64,000 bases of DNA, taken from Fumia sp045615345 (GTDB taxonomy: Bacteria; Bacillota; Clostridia; Oscillospirales; Ruminococcaceae). The stretch is from NCBI GenBank assembly GCA_045615345.1, contig JAZLER010000002.1:10020-74019 (forward strand), read 5' to 3'. The translations under genes were made by a program, and so were the position numbers. This document shows, piece after piece, positions 9,047 through 15,890 of the stretch. Position 1 is the first letter of the stretch, and the number at the start of each line of letters is the position of its first letter. The notes below the pieces were generated by a model. The model saw nothing but the letters and a program-made list of their open reading frames with translations, was not told the DNA's origin and did not search any database.

Positions 9047-9190
9047 TTAGCAGCAGCCACAATCGTTTGCGCAACCGCAGTTGTTGTTGCAACCGCAACC
9101 GTTGTTATTCCAACCACTGTTACCGCCACAGCAGCAGAGCAAGAGGATGATAATGAGAATCCATGTGCAATTTCCACCAAAACAGTTCAT
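9047..9190 (-). CDS. 47-aa cysteine-rich small membrane protein
   Basis: A short gene below usual ORF cut-offs. It starts at ATG 9190 with a perfect AAAAGGAGG site and stops at 9047. The 47 residues contain 11 cysteines: MNCFGGNCTW, a hydrophobic segment ILIIILLL (11-18) running into CCC, then a Gly/Asn/Cys tail with repeated CGC. It lies 66 nt downstream of sigE on the same strand. Small Cys-rich proteins of this style occur in many clostridial genomes without assigned function; metal binding or a cross-linked spore-coat role are possible but unproven. The ribosome binding site is inside a perfect 12-bp hairpin and a sigma-K-like motif lies in the loop region (see the regulatory entries). 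Confidence 0.75.
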   Translation of the reverse strand: MNCFGGNCTWILIIILLLCCCGGNSGWNNNGCGCNNNCGCANDCGCC

Positions 9191-9195
9191 AAAAG

Positions 9196-9240
9196 AACCT
9201 CCTTTTAATTATTGTACTGCATAATATGTAAAAGGAGGTT
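9196..9240 (-). promoter_or_regulatory. Hairpin that hides the ribosome binding site of the 47-aa gene
   Basis: Perfect 12-bp inverted repeat AACCTCCTTTTA (9196-9207) / TAAAAGGAGGTT (9229-9240) with a 21-nt loop that has its own inner ATTAT/ATAAT pairing. In a transcript coming from sigE, the CCTCC arm would pair with the AAAAGGAGG site of the 47-aa gene. It could also act as a weak terminator, but on the minus strand only CTTTT follows. Confidence 0.6.
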
Positions 9241-9247
9241 TTTGTGT
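9220..9247 (-). promoter_or_regulatory. Sigma-K-like promoter motif before the 47-aa gene
   Basis: On the minus strand AC (9247-9246), 17 nt, then CATATTATG (9228-9220), close to the B. subtilis sigma-K consensus AC-N16/17-CATANNNTA with one mismatch at the last A. Transcription from here would start after the CCTCC arm of the hairpin. The motif is short and could be chance. Confidence 0.35.
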
Positions 9248-9256
9248 TACAAATCG

Positions 9257-9961
9257 TTAAAATTCTTTTTCCATTTCTTTTTGAAGCCTTTTTATAATGC
9301 GTTTTTCAAGTCTTGAAATATAAGATTGCGATATCCCGATAAGGTCTGCTACTTCTTTCTGGGTTTTTTCCTCGTGCCCTGCCAGACCAAAACGAAGTTT
9401 AATAATTTCCTTTTCTCGTTCATTTAATCGTTCTACACATTTTAAAAGGACATCTTTTTCAGCCTCGTTTTCCATATCGCGGTTTATGCTGTCCTCATCG
9501 GTGCCGAGGATATCCGAGAGCAGGAGTTCATTCCCGTCCCAGTCTATATTAAGAGGCTCATCAAAAGAAATTTCAGCTTTTTGGTGACTGCTTTTACGCA
9601 AAAACATCAAGATTTCATTTTCAATACACCTTGAAGCATAGGTAGCAAGCTTGATCTTTTTTTCGGGAGAAAAGGTATTAACTGCCTTTATAAGCCCTAT
9701 GGTGCCGATAGAAATCAGGTCTTCAATGTTTATTCCTGTGGATTCAAACTTCTTGGAGATGTAAACAACGAGCCTCAGGTTGTGCGTGATAAGTTTTTCT
9801 CTTGCCTTGTCAGGCGAAGTTTTCAAAAGGCTGAAAACTTCTTCCTCCTCGTCTTTTGTGAGAGGTGGTGGGAGTGTCTGTGCTCCGTTTATGTAATCGA
9901 TATGTCCCGTAAACCCTAAAATTACGAGGATTTTTATTTTAAGCCTTTCAAAGAAAGTCAT
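9257..9961 (-). CDS. sigE: RNA polymerase sporulation sigma factor, pro-sigma-E
   Basis: Early mother-cell sigma factor of sporulation. The 234-aa sequence matches sigma-E closely: region 2 (NLRLVVYISKKFESTGINI, LISIGTIGLIKAVNTF), SFDEPLNIDWDGNELLLSD and region 4 (ISQSYISRLEKRIIKRL). The N-terminal pro-sequence of about 28 residues, including a hydrophobic KILVILGF stretch and YINGAQ before TLPPPL, is the part removed by SpoIIGA. ATG start overlaps the spoIIGA stop by 4 nt with GGAGG upstream. sigG, which usually follows sigE, is absent from this position. Confidence 0.97.
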   Translation of the reverse strand: MTFFERLKIKILVILGFTGHIDYINGAQTLPPPLTKDEEEEVFSLLKTSPDKAREKLITHNLRLVVYISKKFESTGINIEDLISIGTIGLIKAVNTFSPEKKIKLATYASRCIENEILMFLRKSSHQKAEISFDEPLNIDWDGNELLLSDILGTDEDSINRDMENEAEKDVLLKCVERLNEREKEIIKLRFGLAGHEEKTQKEVADLIGISQSYISRLEKRIIKRLQKEMEKEF

Positions 9962-10806
9962 ATAAGTACCTCCGTTTTAAAAAGTGCTTCTCCTGCTATT
10001 GCATCAGCTTCTGTATTGAGCTTTTTAAAAAGCGGAACAATAACGCAGGAAACATCTTTGTTGTTTCCGATTAAAGTAAAGGAATCGGGCTTTATCCCTA
10101 TCAAAACGCCATTTTTTTCTATTGTTTCAAACGGGACAATCTGAGTTTTAAACCGCATCGAGCTTTTTGGAAAATCGCGATTTTTAATACTTTCAAGCGT
10201 TTCATCCGGGACAACGCCGTAAAGCTTTTTGGCATCACAGAAAACAGCAGGAAGCCCACCTATGGAAAAAGCTTTATTACCGGTATCAAGAAAAATTTTT
10301 ATAATGGTGTTTTTGCCGTTTAAAGATACTTTCGCGTTAAAAAGACTTTCGTTTATAGTTTCTCTTCTGAAAATAAGATTTAAAATTTTTGAAATCCCAT
10401 ATGCGATGATTGTTGAAACTATGAGCGTGATTGCCTGAAAGTGGTAGTAGAAAACTCCGTTTTTTATAACGAGTTTCGGTGGCGTAAATATTTGCCAGAC
10501 GGCTGTCATAACACCGGCAAACAAGCTGTTTACCGCAAAAAATACAAGAACTTTTTTGAAAATAAGTTTGCGGTTGAAGTTTATAAAAACTATAATCAGA
10601 GCCGAAATAAATTTTAAAAGTAAAGAAAGTATAAAATCAAGCTCAGGAAGAAAGATAGTAAGAGATAATACCCCCCCGGCAAGACTTGAAAAACCTCTCC
10701 GTAAATTGTTTTGCTCCGTTTTTAAAAAAGTTTCCGTAGCAAGCAAAAGAATATATGTAACATAAATATTAAGACCTATAAGGACATCTATATAAATTAT
10801 CGTCAT
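9958..10806 (-). CDS. spoIIGA: Sigma-E processing peptidase SpoIIGA
   Basis: Membrane-embedded aspartic protease that cleaves pro-sigma-E. The 282-aa protein has about five N-terminal membrane segments (residues 3-145) and a C-terminal domain with the catalytic FLDTGN motif (DTGN at about 174-177). Start ATG 10806 follows AAGGG at a good distance; the frame extends to a GTG at 10815 inside that site. Directly upstream of, and overlapping, sigE, which is the classic spoIIG operon. I did not find a convincing 0A box upstream. Confidence 0.92.
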   Translation of the reverse strand: MTIIYIDVLIGLNIYVTYILLLATETFLKTEQNNLRRGFSSLAGGVLSLTIFLPELDFILSLLLKFISALIIVFINFNRKLIFKKVLVFFAVNSLFAGVMTAVWQIFTPPKLVIKNGVFYYHFQAITLIVSTIIAYGISKILNLIFRRETINESLFNAKVSLNGKNTIIKIFLDTGNKAFSIGGLPAVFCDAKKLYGVVPDETLESIKNRDFPKSSMRFKTQIVPFETIEKNGVLIGIKPDSFTLIGNNKDVSCVIVPLFKKLNTEADAIAGEALFKTEVLI

Positions 10807-10882
10807 AAGACACACCCTTTTAAGTATATATATCTATTTTACTGTTTTTACCTTGAAAAATATGTCATTATGGGGAAACAGA

Positions 10883-10910
10883 ACCAAAGACTTTTTTGTT
10901 TCATACAATA
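10883..10910 (+). promoter_or_regulatory. Sigma-K-like promoter before the 75-aa cysteine-rich gene
   Basis: AC (10883-10884), 17 nt, CATACAATA (10902-10910): a full match to AC-N16/17-CATANNNTA. CATACAAT also fits the sigma-E -10 element, but no ATA -35 is at the right distance. Confidence 0.45.
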
Positions 10911-10954
10911 AAATGCAGAGTGTTCTGCAAGATTATTGAAAGGAGAGAGTTAAA

Positions 10955-11182
10955 ATGTGCGGTAATGAAAGAAGTTGCGGTGCTTACTCCTGCCGTTTGA
11001 GGAACAGAGAAAACACCAGAGTATGTTGTGACAGTCAGAGTTGTTGTAACTATCAGGCATCCTGCAGAAATCCCTACTGGCCTGAGTTTGCCCATCCTTT
11101 GTGGCTTGCTTGCTCTGACTTGTATGACGGAAACGAAAGCAGTTGTTATGAAGCAAGGGAAAGCAGCTGTTGTTGTGAATAA
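10955..11182 (+). CDS. 75-aa cysteine-rich protein of unknown function
   Basis: A 75-residue soluble protein with 13 cysteines (2, 8, 13, 24, 25, 30, 31, 37, 53, 64, 72, 73, 74), ending in CCCE. The middle is aromatic and Pro-rich (NPYWPEFAHPLWL). No family recognised. A clear GAAAGGAG site (10938-10945) and a terminator directly after the stop make it a real gene. It is divergent from spoIIGA and has a sigma-K-like promoter motif, so a late mother-cell product such as a disulfide-linked coat component is plausible (inference). Confidence 0.75.
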   Translation: MCGNERSCGAYSCRLRNRENTRVCCDSQSCCNYQASCRNPYWPEFAHPLWLACSDLYDGNESSCYEARESSCCCE

Positions 11183-11185
11183 AAA

Positions 11186-11220
11186 AACAGCCAAGGCAAA
11201 AGCCTTGGCTGTTCCTATTT
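11186..11220. terminator. Terminator, copy 1 of an identical pair
   Basis: 12-bp stem AACAGCCAAGGC / GCCTTGGCTGTT with an AAAA loop and T-rich tail. Serves the 75-aa gene and, on the other strand, the SLOG-like gene. A 30-bp identical copy lies 780 bp further on at 11965. Confidence 0.9.
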
Positions 11221-11655
11221 TAAAATAAGACTACCTGAGTTTATTACATGTAAATTCTTTTTTAACGCTTCTTTCACAAATGAATATGCGTTTGAAAAGG
11301 TATTGTCGATGAAACAAACCATATAATCTGATTTTTCTATCATATACATATTTCTTTTATTTATTGCAAATTTTAAAGGGACGGTTTCTAACCCTTCGGG
11401 ATATATTGTTTTTTTACTATCATAAAAATCAGAGATAGTTCTGTTAAGATAAGCTAATACAACAAAAATTTTAATATTGTATTTATTTTCCAATTCGCAT
11501 AATGCTTCATATGCTATATGATCGAAATTTCCGTGTGTTCCTACATAAAATTGTTTGACATTTTTAGTGATTATTAAATCTTCTATAATAGCTAAAAGCT
11601 TGAGCTTTATCGAAGAAGGACAATCTTTATGACCAATAAAAGTACAACTATACAT
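11215..11655 (-). CDS. SLOG-like (DUF1273/YpsA-type) small Rossmann-fold protein
   Basis: A 146-aa protein. The opening CTFIGHKDCP and the downstream FYVGTHGNFDHIAYEAL followed by IFVVLAYL resemble the SLOG/LOG-related family found widely in Clostridia, a Rossmann fold thought to bind nucleotide-type ligands. The C-terminal half (MYMIEKSDYMVCFID, AYSFVKEALKK) also fits. Function is not established. Start ATG 11655 follows GAGGTG; the frame extends to a TTG at 11676. Divergent from an XRE regulator with a shared palindromic control region, and bracketed by identical terminators. Confidence 0.65.
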   Translation of the reverse strand: MYSCTFIGHKDCPSSIKLKLLAIIEDLIITKNVKQFYVGTHGNFDHIAYEALCELENKYNIKIFVVLAYLNRTISDFYDSKKTIYPEGLETVPLKFAINKRNMYMIEKSDYMVCFIDNTFSNAYSFVKEALKKNLHVINSGSLILK

Positions 11656-11679
11656 AAATTTCACCTCACTATACAAAAT

Positions 11680-11708
11680 ATTTTAAGGGATTTTCCCTTA
11701 AAAGTCAA
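11680..11708 (-). promoter_or_regulatory. Promoter of the SLOG-like gene with a palindrome in its spacer
   Basis: Minus strand TTGACT (11708-11703), 17 nt, TAAAAT (11685-11680). A 10-bp inverted repeat TTTTAAGGGA-TTT-TCCCTTAAAA (11681-11703) fills the spacer and overlaps both promoter hexamers. Confidence 0.6.
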
Positions 11709-11728
11709 TAAGGTATATTCCCTTAAGG
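11681..11728. promoter_or_regulatory. Candidate XRE operator: three TTAAGGGA-type half-sites
   Basis: Half-sites at 11683-11690 and 11693-11701 form a palindrome; a third, TTCCCTTAA, is at 11718-11726, directly after a TATATT -10-like element (11714-11719) facing the XRE gene. This placement suits an autoregulated repressor that controls both divergent genes. Confidence 0.5.
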
Positions 11729-11753
11729 CATAATTGGTTTAGAGGTGATTAGT

Positions 11754-11966
11754 TTGTACAAAAGAGTCAGGGATTTGAGGGAAGATCGTGATATCACTCA
11801 GAAACAAATATCAGATTTTTTGAAAATTCATCAAACCACATATTCTGATTATGAACTTGGAAATCTGAATATTCCGATAGACATACTCAAGAAATTAGCG
11901 GTCTTTTACGGAACAAGTATTGACTATATTGTTGAACTTACTGATAATCCAATTCCATATAAGTAA
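11754..11966 (+). CDS. XRE-family helix-turn-helix regulator
   Basis: A 70-aa HTH_3 (Cro/CI-type) DNA-binding protein: LREDRDITQKQISDFL and HQTTYSDYELG form the helix-turn-helix, followed by LKKLAVFYGTSIDYI. No extra sensory domain. A GTG at 11745 lies within the AGAGGTG site, so the TTG at 11754, 6 nt after that site, is the better start. Its likely operators lie in the intergenic region shared with the SLOG-like gene. Confidence 0.85.
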   Translation: MYKRVRDLREDRDITQKQISDFLKIHQTTYSDYELGNLNIPIDILKKLAVFYGTSIDYIVELTDNPIPYK

Positions 11967-12000
11967 ACAGCCAAGGCAAAAGCCTTGGCTGTTCTTATTT
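11965..12000. terminator. Terminator, copy 2 of an identical pair
   Basis: Same 12-bp stem and AAAA loop as the copy at 11186. It lies between the XRE gene and the convergent DUF2344 gene. Confidence 0.9.
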
Positions 12001-12690
12001 AAACTCTGTTTTATCTGTGCAGATAATTCTTAACCTTTTAATGCTATTGTAGTCAATACTGATACCGGAATCGGTCGCAAAAGCATCAACTAAAAGTGTC
12101 GGGTTGATATTAAGTGAAATGCCTGCCGGTAAAGTGATTTCAAGTTTTACTTTTTCGCCACGGGAAATGTTATAGCTTAAAATCATTGGTTTTAAGTCAA
12201 CAGTTTTAGGACCTTTTTTAGTGCGCTTTATGGTTTCAATTACATCCCTTTGCAAAAACTCGTTAAGTTTTTCATAAAGACTTTCGCATCCTGCATCGTG
12301 AGATGAAATCAAAAGCTCGTAATCGGCGCGTTCAATGTCGGTAGGCTTCCTGACAGGAGTTATAACCTGTGTCACTTCAATTCCCACAGGCATTGCCGCA
12401 TTGAGTTTTTCCTTTACCTCGTCAAAAGGAATATCTGTTGTAAGACGAAAATCAAAGCTTTCGTTTACACCTTCATATCCCAGTGCTATTGGTAATGCAA
12501 AATTAAGGTAGATATGAGGATTAAAGCCTTGTGTATACCAGATGGGGAGTTTTGCGCGCTGGAATGAACGCTGAATAGTTCTGTAAAGGTCAAGATGAGA
12601 AATATACTTTGCTCTGTCAAACTTTTTGTAGAAGGCGCGGACATCGTAAACAGGAATACCTTCTATCACTGTTATTTTCTTATCAGCCAA
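11995..12690 (-). CDS. Radical-SAM-associated protein, TIGR03936/DUF2344 family
   Basis: Partner of the radical SAM protein encoded just upstream. The 231-aa product has the family hallmarks YDVRAFYKKFDRAKYISHLDL and the WYTQGFNPHIYL segment. In many genomes the two parts are adjacent or fused; their reaction is unknown. The start is TTG 12690, 8 nt after AGGAGG; the GTG at 12699 overlaps that site. It overlaps the stop of the radical SAM gene by 8 nt, so they are translationally coupled. Last gene of the rarA operon. Confidence 0.88.
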   Translation of the reverse strand: MADKKITVIEGIPVYDVRAFYKKFDRAKYISHLDLYRTIQRSFQRAKLPIWYTQGFNPHIYLNFALPIALGYEGVNESFDFRLTTDIPFDEVKEKLNAAMPVGIEVTQVITPVRKPTDIERADYELLISSHDAGCESLYEKLNEFLQRDVIETIKRTKKGPKTVDLKPMILSYNISRGEKVKLEITLPAGISLNINPTLLVDAFATDSGISIDYNSIKRLRIICTDKTEFK

Positions 12691-14527
12691 TGCAAACACC
12701 TCCTTTTAAAAGGCGGTTCGCACCACAGCCTGCACATTTTTCTTTGCAGTTTTCTGTGACGGTTGCATTTTTAGCTTTTTCAAATTCCTTTGCGAGGAAT
12801 TTTTTGGAAACGCCTACGTCAATATGATCCCAGGGCAAAATTTCATCATCAAGTTTTACGCGGTTTGCATAAAAATCAATGGTAAGCCCTGCATCGGTGA
12901 TAGCTTTTTTCCATTTTTCAAAGTCGAAGTATTCGTCCCAGCTGTCAAATTTACAGCCCATTTTCCATGCATTGTAAATCGCCTTTCCAAGCCTGCGGTC
13001 GCCTCTTGCGATAACGCCTTCAAGTACCGATGTTTTAACATCGTGCCAGCTTAAGGAAACCTTTTTGGTAGTGAGAGAGTCCCTTAAAAGTTTCTGTTTG
13101 GCTAAAATTGTATCAAATGTGTCCTGAGCGCACCACTGAAAAGGTGTAAAACATTTGGGAACAAAGGTGGAAACGCTGATGGAAACATTTACAGCCTTTC
13201 CTTTTTTGCGGTTTTCAAGGGAATAATACATATCGACAATCTTTTGTCCCAAAGCGGTAATTCCTTTGACATCTTCTTCTGTTTCGGTAGGAAGACCTAT
13301 CATAAAGTAAAGCTTAACAGAAGTATATCCGCCTTCGAACGCGATACGGCAGGTGTTCAGAACCTCTTCTTCGGTGACATTTTTGTTTATAACATCCCTT
13401 AGCCTCTGAGTACCTGCTTCGGGAGCAAATGTAAGTCCGCTCTTTCTCACTTTGCTTACTTTTTGCAAAAGTTCTTCGGAGAAGTTGTCAACACGGAGCG
13501 AGGGAAGTGAGAGATTTATCTTTGCCTCTTCGGTATAGTCGAGAATTTTGTTAAGCATTTCTTCTACCTCGGGATGGTCGGAGGTAGAAAGGGAAGAAAG
13601 CGACATTTCTTCATATCCTGTTGTTTCGCAAAGGGATTTGCCCTGTCTGCAAAGTGTGTCGGGAGATTTTGCTCGTAAAGGGCGGTAAATAAATCCTGCC
13701 TGACAGAATCGGCATCCCCTGATACAGCCACGCATTACCTCGAGTACCGCACGGTCGTGGACTGTTTCGGTATAGGGTACAATGAAAGTTTCAGGATAAA
13801 AAGCTTTATCCATATCATTTACGATGCGCTTTGTGATCTTTTCAGGAGCGCCATCTTTGGGGATAATAGCTGTAATAACGCCGTTGTCATCATAACTTAC
13901 ATCATAAAGAGATGGTACATAAATGCCCGGAATAAGGGCAGCTTCTTTTAAAAACTCGGTCTTGATAAACCCTTTTTCCTTATGTTTTTGCAAAAGGTCT
14001 ATCATTTCAATCATTACTTCTTCGCCCTCGCCTATCTGGAAAAGGTCGATAAAATCTGCAAGAGGTTCGGGGTTCATAGCACAGGGACCACCTGCTATAA
14101 TCAGGGGATCATCGTTTGTGCGCTCTGCTGCTATGGGATTAATTTTACCAAGGTCAAGCATATTTAAGATATTTGTATAGGAAAGCTCATACTGCAAGGA
14201 AAATCCCACAACATCAAAATCACTTATCGGGTCAAGACTTTCCAGTGCATAAAGTGGAATATCATTTTCCCTCATAAGGTTTTCAAAGTCAACCCAGGGA
14301 GCATATACGCGTTCAGCCCAACAGTCTTTGCGTTCATTTATAAGGGAGTAAAGAATTTTAAGCCCTAAATGTGACATACCAATTTCATAATTATCGGGGA
14401 AACAAAGGGCAATTCTTGTCTTTACATCCGATTTGTTTTTCATAATACTGTTAAGCTCGCCACCGGTGTATCGTGCGGGCTTCTGAACCTTTAAAAGCAA
14501 AGGTTCAATTCTTTCTTTCAGGGTCAT
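12683..14527 (-). CDS. B12-binding-like radical SAM protein, TIGR03960 family
   Basis: 614 aa. A cobalamin-binding-like N-terminal domain (about 35-200, with LIIAGGPCA and QIGEGEE) is followed by a radical SAM core with the 4Fe-4S cysteines CxxxCxxC at 268, 272 and 275 (CIRGCRFC). The C-terminus has extra cysteines in EKCAGCGANRL. Reaction unknown. Translationally coupled with rarA upstream (ATGA overlap) and the DUF2344 partner downstream. In many Clostridia this pair is near RNase G and rplU; here it sits with rarA instead. Confidence 0.9.
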   Translation of the reverse strand: MTLKERIEPLLLKVQKPARYTGGELNSIMKNKSDVKTRIALCFPDNYEIGMSHLGLKILYSLINERKDCWAERVYAPWVDFENLMRENDIPLYALESLDPISDFDVVGFSLQYELSYTNILNMLDLGKINPIAAERTNDDPLIIAGGPCAMNPEPLADFIDLFQIGEGEEVMIEMIDLLQKHKEKGFIKTEFLKEAALIPGIYVPSLYDVSYDDNGVITAIIPKDGAPEKITKRIVNDMDKAFYPETFIVPYTETVHDRAVLEVMRGCIRGCRFCQAGFIYRPLRAKSPDTLCRQGKSLCETTGYEEMSLSSLSTSDHPEVEEMLNKILDYTEEAKINLSLPSLRVDNFSEELLQKVSKVRKSGLTFAPEAGTQRLRDVINKNVTEEEVLNTCRIAFEGGYTSVKLYFMIGLPTETEEDVKGITALGQKIVDMYYSLENRKKGKAVNVSISVSTFVPKCFTPFQWCAQDTFDTILAKQKLLRDSLTTKKVSLSWHDVKTSVLEGVIARGDRRLGKAIYNAWKMGCKFDSWDEYFDFEKWKKAITDAGLTIDFYANRVKLDDEILPWDHIDVGVSKKFLAKEFEKAKNATVTENCKEKCAGCGANRLLKGGVCIG

Positions 14528-15798
14528 TTGGTATTTCCTTTCTTTATCTTTTTCCAGTATTCAGCTGCTGCCTGCTCCATTTTGTTTTCGGAAGGTGTGT
14601 AGTATACTCTGTTTTTTAAGTTGTCGGGAAGATACTGCTGACTTACCCAGTGATTTTCATATTCGTGGGGGTATTTGTAAAACTGTCCTTTTAATGCCTG
14701 ATCTTCACCATCGAAATGTTTATTTTGCAAGGTTCTCGGTATTGGCCCCGAGTTGCCTTCTTGCAAATCCTCCATAGCCATATTTATAGCATCATGTCCC
14801 GAACTCGATTTTGGTGAGGTCGCTACTAAGATAACGGCATCAGCAAGGGGGATTCTTGCCTCGGGCAGTCCCACCTGTAAAGCGGTATCAACTGCGGCTT
14901 TTACAATAGGAATTATCATAGGATAGGCAAGCCCGACATCTTCACTTGCGCAAACTAAAAGCCTTCTGCAAGCACTTGTTAAATCTCCTGCTTCTAAAAG
15001 CCTTGCGAGATAATGTACCGCCGCATCGGGGTCAGAACCACGCATCGATTTCTGAAAAGCAGAAAGGATGTCATAATGTTCATCTCCGTCACGGTCATAT
15101 TTCATAGAGCTTTTCTGCGAAAGCTCTTTTGCAAGTTCCAGGGAAATATATCGTGAAGTGTCGTTAACATCAGCAGAAAGAACCAAAAGTTCCACTGTAT
15201 TCAGGGATTTTCTTACATCGCCGCCACAACTTTTGGCAATGTGGGAAATAACCCCATCTTCTGTTTCAATTTCGGTTTCAAGTTCTTCAGCGAGGATATG
15301 AAAAGCGCGTGCAACAGCTTTTTCAACTTCTTCTGACGGAACAGACCTGAATTCAAATACTGTTGAACGACTTAATATTGCATTGTAAATATAAAAATAT
15401 GGATTTTCTGTTGTGGAAGCTATAAGAGTAATTCTTCCGTCTTCTATATACTCTAAAAGTGACTGTTGTTGTTTTTTGTTGAGGTACTGTATCTCATCCA
15501 AGTACAGCAAAATTCCGTTGTAACCCACAATGGTATCAAGCTCATCAACTACTGCTTTTATATCGGAAATTGAAGCGTTGGTACCGTTGAGCTTGTGAAG
15601 ACGCTTGTTTGTCTGTGAAGCTATAATTCTCGCAACAGTGGTTTTTCCGACACCGGAGGGACCATAAAAAATAAGATTAGGAATATTTTTACTTTCGATA
15701 ATACGGCGCAAAGCTTTTTTGTCGCCTAAAAGATGCTTCTGACCCACGACTTCGTCAATTGTATGGGGTCTGAGCCTGTCAGCAAGTGGTGATGACAT
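14524..15798 (-). CDS. rarA: Replication-associated recombination protein A (RarA/MgsA), AAA+ ATPase
   Basis: A clamp-loader-like AAA+ ATPase acting at stalled forks. The 424-aa sequence has Walker A (GPSGVGKTT), Walker B (LLYLDEIQ), sensor 1 (STTENP) and the C-terminal MgsA tetramerisation region (ALQVGLPEARIPLADAVI). Start ATG 15798 after GGAGGG gives MSSPLADRLRP, the usual N-terminus; the extension to 15819 is leader. First gene of the rarA-radical SAM-DUF2344 operon. Confidence 0.95.
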   Translation of the reverse strand: MSSPLADRLRPHTIDEVVGQKHLLGDKKALRRIIESKNIPNLIFYGPSGVGKTTVARIIASQTNKRLHKLNGTNASISDIKAVVDELDTIVGYNGILLYLDEIQYLNKKQQQSLLEYIEDGRITLIASTTENPYFYIYNAILSRSTVFEFRSVPSEEVEKAVARAFHILAEELETEIETEDGVISHIAKSCGGDVRKSLNTVELLVLSADVNDTSRYISLELAKELSQKSSMKYDRDGDEHYDILSAFQKSMRGSDPDAAVHYLARLLEAGDLTSACRRLLVCASEDVGLAYPMIIPIVKAAVDTALQVGLPEARIPLADAVILVATSPKSSSGHDAINMAMEDLQEGNSGPIPRTLQNKHFDGEDQALKGQFYKYPHEYENHWVSQQYLPDNLKNRVYYTPSENKMEQAAAEYWKKIKKGNTK

Positions 15799-15822
15799 AA
15801 AAATCCCTCCTTCATACAATAT

Positions 15823-15851
15823 ATAATAACATTTTTTAAGGTGTTTGTAAA
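15823..15851 (-). promoter_or_regulatory. Sigma-A type promoter of the rarA operon
   Basis: Minus strand TTTACA, 17 nt, TATTAT. Confidence 0.65.
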
Positions 15852-15852
15852 G

Positions 15853-15880
15853 AAAAAAGGCACTTGCGAAAACAAGTGCC
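15853..15880 (-). terminator. Terminator after glyA
   Basis: Minus-strand stem GGCACTTG / CAAGTGCC with a 6-nt loop followed by TTTTTT. It separates glyA from the rarA promoter. Confidence 0.85.
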
Positions 15881-15890
15881 GATTAAATTT

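Noticed and set aside
8947..9180. 77-codon minus-strand frame rich in Ala/Val/Thr over the cysteine-rich gene
   Set aside because: It is the +1 shadow of the 47-aa gene, which has the ribosome binding site; it also runs through the acpP terminator into acpP.
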